64,000 nucleotides of DNA from positions 186,001 through 250,000 of the forward strand of contig JAHQRK010000026.1 of NCBI GenBank assembly GCA_019828595.1. The letters are read 5' to 3'. The notes under the pieces were generated by a model. That model did no database searches and was not told where the DNA came from. It saw only the letters and a program-made list of their open reading frames with translations. The translations under genes were made by a program, and so were the position numbers. Origin of the DNA: Aphanomyces cochlioides (taxonomy: Eukaryota > Oomycota > Saprolegniomycetes > Saprolegniales > Verrucalvaceae). Positions 63,350 through 64,000 of this stretch are shown here, one piece after another (position 1 is the first letter of the stretch; each line of letters opens with the position of its first letter).

Positions 63350-64000
63350 AGATCAACACCCTCCTTTCGGACACTACGCTTGTCTTCTCCACCATGGTCG
63401 AACGAGTGCAAGTTCTTTGAGAGTTCTCGCAGCAAGACACTCTCTCGGATGCGCGACTACGCTGCGTTTCACTCGCATAGGGGACATGTACTCGCATCGA
63501 CCAAGTGAATTGGTTGTCCATCGCAACGTTCTAGCGTGCGTTGGTGCAGTGTAGCTCGGTCCAAGAATCGGATGCGATTTCATCTTGGAACAGCGTCTGT
63601 GCCGACGCAAAGTCAATTGGCACGTCGCCAGCCATAGCACAACTCGTTCCCAGTCTGACATCCAGTCCGTGGGCTTTTCACCGTAGATGGCTGCGCTTTT
63701 CCCGTCTTTGGGCTGTCCAGTCGACATATCTCAGCATCTCGTCGGGTGCAAGGGGTTCTGTAGTCAAGGGACGCACGCCTTGAAGGCGCTTCGTAAATAA
63801 AACAGCTCGAGGAGGTCGATTGGGAGACAACGAACAGAGGATGTTGGAGCTTTCCGTCAACCCCGACGAGCCGAGCGGGACACCTACAGGACAAACGACT
63901 CAAGACGATGCATCGTTCGCAAAGAGGACCACGTTCTCTAGGATTACAAACAACAGCGGACGCTTATGATTGTCGAATGCACCCACATGATGACGATAGA
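63350..64000. other. right flank of the MULE, no supported gene
   Basis: Open frames on both strands are short and lack domains. The first part may continue a gene split by the MULE. Confidence 0.35.

Overview
The window looks like nuclear DNA of a flagellated oomycete, most likely a Saprolegniales genus such as Aphanomyces. The basis is a CFAP45-type flagellar protein gene, a long ankyrin protein built of WLHxHRxEGC repeats, very short spliceosomal introns (mostly 36-55 bp, readable because frames and phases join), and the transposon mix (Crypton, KDZ, MULE, mariner-like, Copia, LINE). The species is an inference; no rRNA or other marker is present. Much of the window is transposon and decayed gene copies.

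Layout. 0.7-2.4 kb: degraded members of a small secreted protein (SSP) family. 3.8-6.7 kb: a decayed Crypton tyrosine-recombinase gene split by a foldback element. 6.8-7.2 kb: a Tourist-like MITE. 8.0-9.4 kb: SSP copies. 9.4-11.8 kb: AT-rich, no gene. 11.8-15.0 kb: an unknown spliced gene and a LINE 3' part. 15.3-24.8 kb: two KDZ-type transposase genes with an unidentified multi-exon gene between them. 24.9-27.9 kb: a decayed LTR-retrotransposon gag and two LTR-like copies in opposite orientation. 27.9-30.8 kb: SSP copies, a decayed ankyrin copy and an 11-bp minisatellite. 32.6-35.2 kb: inverted repeats and tRNA-like sequences. 35.2-37.5 kb: a DD34E mariner-like transposon with a second, convergent gene. 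38.7-41.4 kb: SSP copies. 42-44.2 kb: nested terminal-inverted-repeat elements. 45-46 kb: a broken mariner. 46.4-47.2 kb: a Myb/SANT-like gene. 47.5-52.8 kb: a young Copia element. 53.4-55.5 kb: the ankyrin gene. 56.4-59.4 kb: CFAP45 and an unknown coiled-coil gene. 59.8-63.3 kb: a MULE with exact target-site duplications and a convergent zinc-finger ORF.

The best candidates for undescribed biology are (a) the SSP family: signal peptide, a conserved linker ending near RRL, and basic RVRRPS/AVRGREK repeats, with about nine copies on both strands and shared flanking DNA; (b) the two-gene mariner-like transposon; (c) the MULE with its zinc-finger partner; and (d) the spliced SAP-like gene directly upstream of the second KDZ gene. 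Most other coding stretches are decayed. Exon joins were made by eye and need transcript support.
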